Part shown: piece after piece, positions 18,465-26,992 of the stretch
Layout of the letters: each line of letters starts with the position of its first letter
How positions within the stretch are numbered: the first letter of the stretch is position 1
Assembly (NCBI RefSeq): GCF_030440555.1
Contig: NZ_CP047118.1
Span: 1,054,001 to 1,118,000, forward strand
Reading direction: 5' to 3'
Source: Corynebacterium caspium DSM 44850
GTDB lineage: Bacteria; Actinomycetota; Actinomycetes; Mycobacteriales; Mycobacteriaceae
Length of the DNA: 64,000 nt
Notes under the pieces: model-generated
Database searches by the model: none
Seen by the model: only the letters and a program-made list of their open reading frames with translations
What the model was told of the DNA's origin: nothing
Made by a program: the position numbers and the translations under genes

Positions 18465-20471
18465 CTAGACGTTAGCCTTTACCTTCGGAGTAGCTTCTAG
18501 TAGGGCATCGCCTACTTGAACCTCGCCAGAGTTGTTAAGAGCAACAACATTGGCAAGCTTCTTATGATTAGTTACTAAAACGGGGGTAATCGGGCTATAG
18601 CCTGCAGCCTCAATGGCAGCGCGGTCGAAGGTTACAAGTGCTTGACCTTGTTTAACAGTATCGCCCTTGGCGACCTGTAATTCAAAGCCCTTGCCCTCCA
18701 TATTTACGGTATCGATACCGATGTGAATAAGCAGCTGTACGCCGTTATCCAGCTTCAAACCGATAGCATGGCCGGTGGGGAAAGCAGCCATAACAGTACC
18801 GTCTGCGGGTGCATAAACGGTGTCACCGGAAGGATCGATTGAAATGCCCTTGCCTACGGCGCCAGCTGCAAAAGCTTCGTCCGGAGTGTTTTCAAGAGCA
18901 ACTAGGGTTCCAGCCAAAGGAGAACCAATGGTTACTGGGGTACCGTCGACGATTTTTGCTTCGGGTGCAGCAGGAGCAGCGGTTACGCCAGCTTCTGCAG
19001 CATTTTCAGCAGCAATTGCCGCACGAATTTCATCGCGCTCTTCCTTGGAGCGGTAATCGAAAATAACTACCAAAAGCAAGGAGGTGAAGAACGCAGCCAT
19101 GATGCCTGCGGTATAACCCAGCCACGGATCCATAGCAGGAATAGTTAGCAGTGAAGTGAAGACGAAAGCATAAGCTTTAACGTTGAAAGCACCAATGACT
19201 AGGCCACCAACAACACAACCTGGGAGCAAACGCATGTAGGTCTTGCGGAAACGCAACAAGATACCGTACAAAGAAGGCTCAGAAATACCGCCGAGAAGAC
19301 CAGCGAACATACCACCAGCAGCAACCTGACGCATGGCCAAGTTCTTCTCACGCATGGAGACAATCATTACACCAGTGGCAACACCGAAGCAGGCGAAGTT
19401 CCAGGCACCCATGGGGCCCTGGATGAAGTCATAGCCCAAGGTGCTGATATTCACGATCATGATGGCATTTAGTGGCCAGTGCAAACCTAGCGGAACTAGG
19501 AATGGGTATAGCAGTGGAATTACTACTGCCAAGATGAACGGTGAAAGTCCATTTAGCCAGAATAGGAATTCAGAAATTCCGTTACCAATTCCAAGGCCGA
19601 AGGGGCCAACTAGGAAGGCGGTAAGTGGAATCATTACCAACAGGGAGATGAAAGGTACGAAAACCATCTGGACAGCGCCAGGAATGACCTTCTTTAGACC
19701 CTTTTCAACCCAGAAGAGCAAAATAGCAGCCAAAATTGGCGGGAATACCTGCCCACCGTAGTTTTGGATGTACATAGGCAGTCCGAAGACGATTGCCTTA
19801 TAGGCATATTGCCCTTCGATATTGGTAGCAACCTTAGTTGCAGTCTCTGTCATACCCAAGAATTCAGGAGTGAATAGAGCTGCAGGAATAGCTGCACCTA
19901 CCCATTCATTGGCGCCGAGCTTACGAGCAGCGGTAGCTCCAACGAAAATTGGGAGGAAGTAGAAGACGGATCGCCACATGGAGTGCATGAACTGGTAGCT
20001 TTCCGGCTGCTCATTCATAGGAGCACGGAAATCTTGCCAGCCAATGGTATCTGCGAGAACCAGAAGCGTAATGATTAGTGAGGCACCAAGAAGAGCCCAC
20101 AGAACCGGGCGGAACGTGTCCGATAGGAATTCGAAGGCGTAATCTACATAACCGAAACGGCTGCGCACCCCTCCGTATTCCTTATTGGAGGAAGCAGCTT
20201 TAGAAGCTCCCTCGCCCATGCCTGGTTCTTTATTAATAGCGGCGTAATATTCGGCTACCCCGCCTCCCATAATGATCTGGAGGCCAGTTTCGCCCTGCTT
20301 AACAACGCCGAGCACTGAGGGATCATTTTCTAAAGCTGATACATTAACTTTTGATTGATCCGACAACTGCATGCGTAAACGCGTAGCACAGTGAGTAAAA
20401 GAGGTGACGTTTTCTGCGCCACCAATATTGCTCAAAATATGCTGTGCAGTTGTAGTTGTAGAGGATGCCAT
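18465..20471 (-). CDS. ptsG: Glucose-type PTS permease EIIBCA
   Basis: One-chain phosphotransferase permease that imports and phosphorylates a hexose. Domain order over 668 residues: EIIB (1-90) with the phosphorylated Cys28 in FTHCATRLRMQ; EIIC (about 110-440), strongly hydrophobic, with GISEPSLYGILLRF in the typical substrate region; a linker of Ala/Glu; and EIIA (about 505-660) with the active His in LLIHIGIDTVNMEG. In corynebacteria a permease at this place next to coaE is the glucose-specific ptsG; sucrose PtsS has the same layout, so sugar identity rests on position. ATG 20471 has AAAGGACG upstream. A palindrome at 20503-20524 lies in the 5' region. Confidence 0.92.
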   Translation of the reverse strand: MASSTTTTAQHILSNIGGAENVTSFTHCATRLRMQLSDQSKVNVSALENDPSVLGVVKQGETGLQIIMGGGVAEYYAAINKEPGMGEGASKAASSNKEYGGVRSRFGYVDYAFEFLSDTFRPVLWALLGASLIITLLVLADTIGWQDFRAPMNEQPESYQFMHSMWRSVFYFLPIFVGATAARKLGANEWVGAAIPAALFTPEFLGMTETATKVATNIEGQYAYKAIVFGLPMYIQNYGGQVFPPILAAILLFWVEKGLKKVIPGAVQMVFVPFISLLVMIPLTAFLVGPFGLGIGNGISEFLFWLNGLSPFILAVVIPLLYPFLVPLGLHWPLNAIMIVNISTLGYDFIQGPMGAWNFACFGVATGVMIVSMREKNLAMRQVAAGGMFAGLLGGISEPSLYGILLRFRKTYMRLLPGCVVGGLVIGAFNVKAYAFVFTSLLTIPAMDPWLGYTAGIMAAFFTSLLLVVIFDYRSKEERDEIRAAIAAENAAEAGVTAAPAAPEAKIVDGTPVTIGSPLAGTLVALENTPDEAFAAGAVGKGISIDPSGDTVYAPADGTVMAAFPTGHAIGLKLDNGVQLLIHIGIDTVNMEGKGFELQVAKGDTVKQGQALVTFDRAAIEAAGYSPITPVLVTNHKKLANVVALNNSGEVQVGDALLEATPKVKANV

Positions 20472-20502
20472 ATGAGGTGCGTCCTTTCACTGCATTACAA
20501 AC

Positions 20503-20524
20503 GTTCGTGCGGGAGTGCACGAAC
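20503..20524. promoter_or_regulatory. Palindrome in the ptsG 5' region
   Basis: Seen: GTTCGTGC (20503-20510) and GCACGAAC (20517-20524) with a 6-nt spacer, 32 nt upstream of the ptsG start and downstream of AT-rich TATTAT/TATAAA boxes near 20531-20541. It could be an operator or an mRNA hairpin. It does not match TGTGA-N6-TCACA (GlxR). Confidence 0.5.
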
Positions 20525-20590
20525 AGCAACTATTTATAATAAGGCCTCGCGAGGTAATTCCCAATGCTTCTAAAGAATTAGGGCAAAAGA

Positions 20591-20619
20591 AAATACCCCC
20601 GCAATATGCGGGGGTATTT
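20591..20619 (-). terminator. Terminator of rpsA
   Basis: Seen: a 13-bp perfect stem AAATACCCCCGCA (20591-20603) / TGCGGGGGTATTT (20607-20619) with a 3-nt loop. On the minus strand it is followed by UUUUCUUUU. It starts 38 nt past the rpsA stop. Confidence 0.9.
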
Positions 20620-20656
20620 CTTTACTTAGCTAAAAGCGCTTATATCCTAGCAGTTT

Positions 20657-22111
20657 TTAGTTACCAGCAAGCTTCTCGCGCAAAGCTGCGAGCTGCTCAT
20701 CGGAAGCCAAGGAACCAGCGACCTCTTCAGTCTCGGATACCGGAGCTGCATCCTCAGACTTGGAAGAGTAATTGGTTGCGGTTTCTTCGGCAGCTTCTGC
20801 AGCGGCGGCGCGATGGCGCTCCACCTGTGCAGCGTGGCTCTGGTGACGACGCTCAGATTCGGCGTAACGGCTTTCCCAAGCCTCGCGCTGGGCGTCAAAG
20901 CCTTCCATCCACTCGTTGGTCTCAGGATCGAAACCTTCAGGGAAGATGTAGTTACCCTGCTCGTCATAAGAATCAGCCATTCCGTACTTGGAAGGATCGA
21001 ATTCCTCGGAGAAGTCTTCATCTGCCTGCTTGAGGGAAAGGGAAATACGACGACGATCAAGATCGATGTCGATAACCTTAACCATTGCCTCTTCACCAAC
21101 AGCAACAACCTGGTCAGGAACCTCTACGTGGCGCTGTGCCAACTCAGAGATGTGGACTAGGCCTTCAATGCCTTCATCAACGCGAACGAATGCGCCGAAC
21201 GGAACCAGCTTGGTGACCTTGCCGGGAACAATCTGGCCCACGGCATGGGTGCGGGCGAATACACGCCACGGATCTTCCTGGGTGGCCTTCAAGGAGAGAG
21301 ATACGCGTTCACGGTCTAGATCAACATCTAGGACCTCAACGGTTACTTCGTCGCCTACAGATACAACCTCAGAGGGGTGATCGATGTGCTTCCAAGAAAG
21401 CTCGGAAACGTGTACCAATCCGTCTACGCCGCCGAGATCAACGAATGCGCCGAAGTTGACGATGGAAGAAACAGCACCCTTGCGGACCTGTCCCTTCTGT
21501 AGCTGATGTAGGAATTCGGAGCGAACCTCAGACTGGGTCTGCTCGAGCCAAGCACGACGGGAGAGCACGACATTATTGCGGTGCTTGTCCAGCTCGATGA
21601 TCTTAGCTTCGATTTCCTGACCGATATAGGGGTCAAGATCGCGAACGCGGCGCATTTCAACCAGCGATGCAGGGAGGAAGCCACGCAGACCAATATCGAG
21701 GATAAGGCCGCCCTTGACGACCTCGATGACGGTACCGGTAACAGGCTCGTCATTCTCTTTAAGCTGCTCGATGGTTCCCCAAGCACGCTCGTACTGAGCA
21801 CGCTTCTTGGAAAGGATGAGGCGACCTTCCTTATCCTCTTTAGTGAGGACTAGGGCGTCAATCTGATCGCCGATCTGGACGACTTCGTCCGGATCAACAT
21901 CATGCTTGATCGACAATTCGCGAGTAGGGATGACACCCTCGGTCTTGTAGCCGATGTCTAGGAGGACCTCATCATGGTCGACCTTAACAACGGTGCCTTC
22001 AACGATGTCGCCATCATTGAAGTACTTGATGGTTTGGTCTACTGCTGCAAGGAAATCCTCAGCAGTGCCAATATCGTTGATGGCTACCTGAGGGACGTTG
22101 GAGTTGGGCAT
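20657..22111 (-). CDS. rpsA: 30S ribosomal protein S1
   Basis: mRNA-binding ribosomal protein that helps start translation on weak or structured sites. The 484 residues hold four S1/OB repeats (about 35-105, 120-190, 205-275 and 290-360). Typical phrases are GTVVKVDHDEVLLDIGYKTE, VNFGAFVDLGGVDGLVHVSE and VPFGAFVRVDEGIEGLVHIS. The acidic, Gln/Ala-rich tail (380-484) is usual for actinobacteria. Start ATG 22111. Codon use is markedly more GC-rich than neighbours, as expected of a highly expressed gene here. A hairpin lies in its leader. Confidence 0.97.
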   Translation of the reverse strand: MPNSNVPQVAINDIGTAEDFLAAVDQTIKYFNDGDIVEGTVVKVDHDEVLLDIGYKTEGVIPTRELSIKHDVDPDEVVQIGDQIDALVLTKEDKEGRLILSKKRAQYERAWGTIEQLKENDEPVTGTVIEVVKGGLILDIGLRGFLPASLVEMRRVRDLDPYIGQEIEAKIIELDKHRNNVVLSRRAWLEQTQSEVRSEFLHQLQKGQVRKGAVSSIVNFGAFVDLGGVDGLVHVSELSWKHIDHPSEVVSVGDEVTVEVLDVDLDRERVSLSLKATQEDPWRVFARTHAVGQIVPGKVTKLVPFGAFVRVDEGIEGLVHISELAQRHVEVPDQVVAVGEEAMVKVIDIDLDRRRISLSLKQADEDFSEEFDPSKYGMADSYDEQGNYIFPEGFDPETNEWMEGFDAQREAWESRYAESERRHQSHAAQVERHRAAAAEAAEETATNYSSKSEDAAPVSETEEVAGSLASDEQLAALREKLAGN

Positions 22112-22170
22112 ATGTTTAAGTGCTCCGAAATTTGGATAGGATCTAGAAAGCGGACAGAGTGCAGATCTCT

Positions 22171-22197
22171 CAAATCCCCTAGCTGACTAGGGGTTTG
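22171..22197. promoter_or_regulatory. Hairpin in rpsA leader
   Basis: Seen: CAAA-t-CCCCTAG (22171-22182) pairs with CTAGGGG-TTTG (22187-22197) around CTGA. It lies 60 nt upstream of the rpsA start in the 200-bp divergent gap with the methyltransferase gene and lacks a U-run. A second inverted repeat, ATTCCC/GGGAAT, lies at about 22216-22236. Neither is assigned. Confidence 0.5.
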
Positions 22198-22312
22198 ATC
22201 TCGTTTCACCACATACATTCCCTCCTATCAAGGGAATATCTGCTGTGAACGTAGATATGCTTTCAATAAGTTACCGCACCTCGCAGGATTTGACAAACAA
22301 GGATGTTTCCAG

Positions 22313-23059
22313 TTGACCCTAAATTCGGCTGCTCACGCCAACCGTTCTTGGTGGGATAAAGATGCCAAAAACTACCATGCCGAACACCCCGAGTATTTGA
22401 GCTCATTTTACTGGTCTCCCGAAATGCTCCACGAAGCTGACGTCGCATTATTGGGTGAAACTACTGACGCTCATATTTTAGAAATTGGGTGCGGTAGCGC
22501 TCCGTGTACCCAGTGGCTACAAAAAAGAGCAGCTTTTGCCACCGGTTTTGATATTTCACTGGGAATGCTGCAACTGGCTGGGGAAAAACTTCCTTTAGTA
22601 CAAGCCGATGCCCACGCATTTCCTTATCGCTGCAATAGCTTTGACATTATATTTTCCGCCTTTGGAGCTTTGCCCTTTGTACCGGACCTATTGCCAGTTT
22701 TTCTCGAAGTAGCCCGCTGCTTGCGCACTAGCTCTAAAAATCCGGGAAAATTCATATTTTCAGTGGCTCATCCCATGCGGTGGATTTTTGCAGATGATCC
22801 CGAAACTCTAGAGGTTCGCTATTCCTATTTCGAAAAAGAATATGTGGAATCCTCGGGAAAGGAATTAACCTATGCCGAATTCCAGCATCAAATTGGAGAC
22901 TATATTCGCGCCTTAAATGCCGCAGGTTTTGAGCTGCAAAATTTAATTGAGCCCACTTGGCCCGCAGATCTAACTACGACCTGGGGCCAATGGTCTCCAA
23001 AACGTGGGGCCTATATTCCTGGAACTGCGATTTTTAGTGCGCTGCTTCGTCCCAATTAG
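22313..23059 (+). CDS. Class I SAM-dependent methyltransferase
   Basis: A 248-residue methyltransferase with motif I ILEIGCGSAPCTQWL (near 60), motif II-like VQADAHAFPYRCNSFDIIFS (near 100-115) and a following FGALPFV. It has the Methyltransf_11 shape. The substrate is unknown; neighbours rpsA and polA give no hint. It starts at TTG 22313 with AAGGATG 7 nt upstream; the ATG at 22302 is out of frame. Its 3' end overlaps the convergent polA by 26 nt. It is conserved between polA and rpsA in corynebacteria as far as I recall. Confidence 0.85.
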   Translation: MTLNSAAHANRSWWDKDAKNYHAEHPEYLSSFYWSPEMLHEADVALLGETTDAHILEIGCGSAPCTQWLQKRAAFATGFDISLGMLQLAGEKLPLVQADAHAFPYRCNSFDIIFSAFGALPFVPDLLPVFLEVARCLRTSSKNPGKFIFSVAHPMRWIFADDPETLEVRYSYFEKEYVESSGKELTYAEFQHQIGDYIRALNAAGFELQNLIEPTWPADLTTTWGQWSPKRGAYIPGTAIFSALLRPN

Positions 23060-25670
23060 CGCCCACACCCACCGAAACTTCCAGTGGAACTTTCAAACTT
23101 ATGGCCCGATCCATTTCGGTTTCGACGATTTTCTTAACCTGCTCTAGCTCTCCTGGATATACCTCAACTACTAGTTCATCGTGCACCTGAAGCAAGACTC
23201 TGGACTTGACTTTGGCCTTTTGTAGCTCTCTGTCTACGCGAATCATCGCAATCTTGATTACTTCGGCGGCAGTACCTTGAATAGGGGCATTTAAAGCTGC
23301 CCGCTCAGCGTTATCGCGCGCTAATCTATTGGGAGAATTTAGATCTGGCAGATAACGTCTCCGGCCAAATACCGTAGCTGTATATCCATCTGCCCGCGCC
23401 TTTTCCACCACTTGTTCCAGGTATTTTTTAACTCCCCCAAAACGTCGGAAATAGGCCTCCATAATGGACTTTGCCTCCCCTGGTGGAATATTTAGCTGTT
23501 TAGCTAAACCATATGCAGAAAGCCCATAAGCTAGGCCATAAGACATCGCTTTTACACGGCGACGCAAATCTGGAGTTACCCCATCTATTGGTACTTCAAA
23601 GACTTGGGCACCCACATAATTATGGAGATCTTCACCTTTAAGATAGGCGTCGATTAGTCCAGCATCTTCAGAAAGATGGGCCATAACCCGCATTTCAATC
23701 TGCGAATAATCCGCCGTAAGCAGGCACTCATAACCTGGACCAGGAATAAAGGATTTACGGATTTCTCGACCCGCTGGAGTACGCACCGGAATATTTTGCA
23801 AATTAGGCTCAGTGGAAGAAAGTCGGCCAGTGGTGGTCGCGGTTTGATTAAAGGTGGTATGAATGCGCCCATCAGAAGCAATAGCTTTTATTAAGCCCTC
23901 CAAAGTAGTTTTCAGCTTCTGGTATTCCCGATGCGCTAATAAATGCTCCAAAAATGGGTGCGGATTAGTTAATGCTAGAGCCTCAAGTTCTGCCGCCGCA
24001 GTGGAATAACCGGTTTTCGTCTTTTTAGTCTTAGGCAATGCCAAGGTATCAAAAAGTACTTTTTGCAACTGTTGGGGACTAGTCAAACTTAAATTAGGAT
24101 CTCCGGCAATCTCCCTAGCTGCGGCAACTTCATTTTCCACCTGTTGTTCAAAATGGCTGAGCTGTTCTTCTAGCACTTCCCTATTAACAGCAATGCCAGC
24201 AGCCTCCATGCGCTGCAAAATACCTGCCAGAGGAATTTCTAGCTCCTGATAGAGCTCATAAGCTTCTGCTTCTAGGAGTCGCTTAGCTAATTCAGCTGCT
24301 AACTCGATGACGGCAGCGGCCTGTTTTTCCAGTGGCACCACTGCTGAATCGCTATCCTCATCTTCTTGGGCCACTAAGCCACGTTCTAGGTAGCGGCGGT
24401 ACAGATCGGCAAGTTCGTAGCGTCGTTGATCAGGACGCAACAGGTAACTAGCTAATAAAGTATCGTGCGCTATCCCGTTTAAGGAATAACCTTCGGCAGC
24501 CAGTTGGGCGCTAATCTCCTTGGCTCCATGAACGCATTTATATTTTTCCGGCGCACTTAACCACTTAGCCAACTGTGTAGCTTCAACCCCTGAAAGCTCA
24601 GCTAGATCTAGCAAAATACCGTGGTGTTCACCGTTGACGATAGCCATTTTTTGAGTTGCGGCATCAAAAGCTAAACCGAGTACCGAATGCTCTTCGTTTA
24701 GCCAAACCAGACCAGATTCTTCCACGGTAATTTCCGCGATAACCTCAGCTTGCAGACTCTCGGTCAAAACGGCGGCGGCTTCATTAGATTTATCAAGCTT
24801 GAGAATATTAAGAATACGAGAACGCAAATTATTGCCGAATTCCCATTTCTCCAATTGCTGATTTAGGGCTGCGATATCAGCTACCTGTAAATCTAATTCC
24901 TCAGGTTGCACCGGCAATTCCACATCGAGAACCATTTGGGTGAGCTCCCGATTCAATTTCACCTGCGCAATACGCTCGCGAAGATTCTCTCCCACTTTGC
25001 CTTTAATTTCACCGGCTTTATCCAGTAAATTTGCCAGGTTTTCATACTGGACGATCCACCGCATTGCAGTTTTCTCGCCCACCCCGGGCACACTTGGCAA
25101 ATTATCAGATGGATCCCCACGCAAAGCTGCATAATCTGGATACTGTGTGGGGCTTAAACCGTATTTTTTCTCCACTTCTGCAGGAGTAAAACGGTGTAGC
25201 TGCGATACTCCGCGCACTGGATATAATACGGTCACTTTTTCATCTACCAGCTGGAAATAGTCTCTATCTCCAGTGACAATTAGCACTTCATAGTCAGCAG
25301 GTGCAGCGGTGGCGAGGGTGGCTAAAATATCGTCAGCCTCATAATAAGGATTCGACAGTGTGGTCACCCCCATGGTTTCCAGGAAATCCCGGATGATTTC
25401 CACCTGCCCCTTAAACTCCTGCGGTGTAGGTTTCCGCTGGGCTTTATATTCAGGGAAAAGTTCACTACGGAAGGTTTTGCGGCCTTCATCGAAAGCTACC
25501 GCGACCTTGGTTGGCTGCTCAGTTCGCAATAAGGAACTAAACATCGTCAAGAAACCATAAACCGCATTGGTGTACTGACCAGAAGTGGTGGAAAAGTTAT
25601 CGCCACGAAGGGCATAAAAAGCACGAAATGCCATCGAGTGGCCGTCAATAAGCAGGAGTCTTTCATTCAC
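23034..25670 (-). CDS. polA: DNA polymerase I
   Basis: Repair and Okazaki-fragment polymerase. With GTG 25670 (VNERLLLIDGHSMAFRAFYAL) it has 878 residues. N-terminal 5'-nuclease domain (1-300) has YEADDILAT and the helix-3-turn LPSVPGVGEKTA. The middle 3'-exonuclease-like domain (about 310-490) lacks recognisable DxE proofreading residues, as usual in actinobacteria. The polymerase domain has motif A DYSQIEMRVMAHLSED, motif B RRRVKAMSYGLAYG and motif C QVHDELVVEV. The frame extends to 25751; an ATG at 25709 is an alternative. No ribosome site precedes GTG 25670, but TACACT lies 8 nt before it, so the mRNA may be leaderless. Confidence 0.95.
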   Translation of the reverse strand: MNERLLLIDGHSMAFRAFYALRGDNFSTTSGQYTNAVYGFLTMFSSLLRTEQPTKVAVAFDEGRKTFRSELFPEYKAQRKPTPQEFKGQVEIIRDFLETMGVTTLSNPYYEADDILATLATAAPADYEVLIVTGDRDYFQLVDEKVTVLYPVRGVSQLHRFTPAEVEKKYGLSPTQYPDYAALRGDPSDNLPSVPGVGEKTAMRWIVQYENLANLLDKAGEIKGKVGENLRERIAQVKLNRELTQMVLDVELPVQPEELDLQVADIAALNQQLEKWEFGNNLRSRILNILKLDKSNEAAAVLTESLQAEVIAEITVEESGLVWLNEEHSVLGLAFDAATQKMAIVNGEHHGILLDLAELSGVEATQLAKWLSAPEKYKCVHGAKEISAQLAAEGYSLNGIAHDTLLASYLLRPDQRRYELADLYRRYLERGLVAQEDEDSDSAVVPLEKQAAAVIELAAELAKRLLEAEAYELYQELEIPLAGILQRMEAAGIAVNREVLEEQLSHFEQQVENEVAAAREIAGDPNLSLTSPQQLQKVLFDTLALPKTKKTKTGYSTAAAELEALALTNPHPFLEHLLAHREYQKLKTTLEGLIKAIASDGRIHTTFNQTATTTGRLSSTEPNLQNIPVRTPAGREIRKSFIPGPGYECLLTADYSQIEMRVMAHLSEDAGLIDAYLKGEDLHNYVGAQVFEVPIDGVTPDLRRRVKAMSYGLAYGLSAYGLAKQLNIPPGEAKSIMEAYFRRFGGVKKYLEQVVEKARADGYTATVFGRRRYLPDLNSPNRLARDNAERAALNAPIQGTAAEVIKIAMIRVDRELQKAKVKSRVLLQVHDELVVEVYPGELEQVKKIVETEMDRAISLKVPLEVSVGVGANWDEAAH

Positions 25671-25736
25671 GTGTGCCCAGTGTACTGACCCGATTATATT
25701 GATGAGCATTGATGCGCTATTATGGTTCACGAGCAA

Positions 25737-25810
25737 GCCCCCGTAGCCCAATTGGCAGAGGCAACGGATTCAAAACCCGTCCAGTGTGAGTTCGAGTCTC
25801 ACCGGGGGCA
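25737..25810 (+). tRNA. tRNA with CAA anticodon (Leu-like) and short variable loop
   Basis: Seen: perfect acceptor stem GCCCCCG/CGGGGGC, a 3-bp D stem GCC/GGC with an 11-nt loop, anticodon stem ACGGA/CCCGT (one A-C mismatch) with loop TTCAAAA, a 5-nt variable loop CCAGT, a perfect T stem GTGAG/CTCAC with loop TTCGAGT, and discriminator A. The anticodon CAA reads UUG, leucine. The D arm is of the class II type found in Leu tRNAs, but the long variable arm of Leu tRNAs is missing. CCA is not encoded. A TATTAT box lies at 25718-25723. Identity as a working tRNA-Leu is uncertain. Confidence 0.75.
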
Positions 25811-25819
25811 CTCTTTTGA

Positions 25820-25849
25820 TGCCTGGACCCTTAAAAGTCCAGGCATTTT
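25820..25849 (+). terminator. Terminator after the CAA tRNA
   Basis: Seen: 9-bp perfect stem TGCCTGGAC (25820-25828) / GTCCAGGCA (25837-25845) followed by TTTT. It lies 9 nt past the tRNA, so the tRNA is transcribed alone. Confidence 0.85.
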
Positions 25850-26074
25850 GCTATATCTAGGATATCTAGCGATATAAACCTCGCAGGGCACGGGGTGTGC
25901 CGGCACAGAGATCCCAAGACTAATAAATGAATAATTTACAGCCTTCATGCAAGAAATCGGGGAATTTTGGGCGATTTATGCACACCTCTTGCGATGAGTC
26001 GCAATAATACAATGGGTTTTAAGCGCTCTAAGGTGTATTCTTTTCTGCATACCCTGTCCCCGATTAAGGAAAAT

Positions 26075-26992
26075 ATGTCCTCTACCTCTCCATTGACCTT
26101 CGCTGCCAATATGCTTCGCGGCGCCTTGATTGGCATAGCCGAGTTGGTCCCTGGGATTTCCGGGGGAACCGTAGCGCTCATCGTGGGCATCTATGAAAAA
26201 GCTCTGCATAATGCCAGCGGACTTTTGAAACTGGCACGCACTAGATCTAAAGCCGATGCCCAAAAAATCGATTGGGCCTTTCTGATAGCAGTAGCTATTG
26301 GCATGTTAGGAGCCGCAATTGGGGTCGCAGGGTTACTGCAAGACTTTGTGCTAAATCACCCAAGCATCTCCCGGGGGCTATTTCTAGGCATGGTGATTAT
26401 TTCCTTAATAGTTCCACTAGGAATGCTTGATCCGCGCGAATTAAAAGCCCATAAGCTGCCATTAATAGGTCTTTTTATAGGCTTTGCAGTCTTAGCTTTT
26501 TTTGGTACCGGATTTACCGCCACTGCACATGAAAACCCACCACTTATTGCCATATTTTTTGCGGCCATGGTGGCAGTATGTGCCTTGATTTTGCCAGGGC
26601 TTTCGGGATCTTTTCTACTGCTTGCCCTGGGATTATATAGCCCAGTTATCGGAGCAGTGCGCGCAGGAACCGTATCAGTTTTAGTGGTATTTATACTCGG
26701 CGCATTAATAGGGCTAATCAGCTTTGTGAAAATACTTGACTGGCTCCTCACAAATAAACGCACCTACACCCTAGTAGTAATGGCCGGCCTCATGCTGGGC
26801 TCTTTAAGAGCCTTATGGCCTTGGCAAACTCCCGATGGGGCGCTGCTAGCTCCCACCGGCCCCAACCAACTCAGCGTTTGGATTGCAGTGCTAACCGGAG
26901 CCGCTTTGGTGGCAGTCATTTTATATATCGACTACCGACATGGTCAGCATCAGCCAGCCCAAATTATTAAAGATTCGGAGCCAACCGCATGA
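26075..26992 (+). CDS. DUF368 membrane protein, putative undecaprenyl-phosphate translocase
   Basis: A 305-residue polytopic protein of the DUF368 family, shown in recent work on other bacteria (PopT/UptA studies) to return undecaprenyl phosphate across the membrane for cell-wall synthesis. The two pseudo-repeated signature loops are visible: GIAELVPGISGGTVALIVG near residue 20 and LPGLSGSFLLLALGLY near 190. About eight to ten membrane spans follow. ATG 26075 has AAGGA 4-5 nt upstream; the open frame begins earlier at 25967 without support. Its stop overlaps the next start (ATGA), so it is translated together with the amino-acid ABC genes. Decaprenyl phosphate is the expected carrier in corynebacteria (inference). 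Confidence 0.88.
   Translation: MSSTSPLTFAANMLRGALIGIAELVPGISGGTVALIVGIYEKALHNASGLLKLARTRSKADAQKIDWAFLIAVAIGMLGAAIGVAGLLQDFVLNHPSISRGLFLGMVIISLIVPLGMLDPRELKAHKLPLIGLFIGFAVLAFFGTGFTATAHENPPLIAIFFAAMVAVCALILPGLSGSFLLLALGLYSPVIGAVRAGTVSVLVVFILGALIGLISFVKILDWLLTNKRTYTLVVMAGLMLGSLRALWPWQTPDGALLAPTGPNQLSVWIAVLTGAALVAVILYIDYRHGQHQPAQIIKDSEPTA

Noticed and set aside
20657..22111. High GC and strong codon bias of rpsA, possible horizontal transfer
   Set aside because: The bias is what a highly expressed ribosomal gene shows; rpmI, rplT and infC show the same trend.
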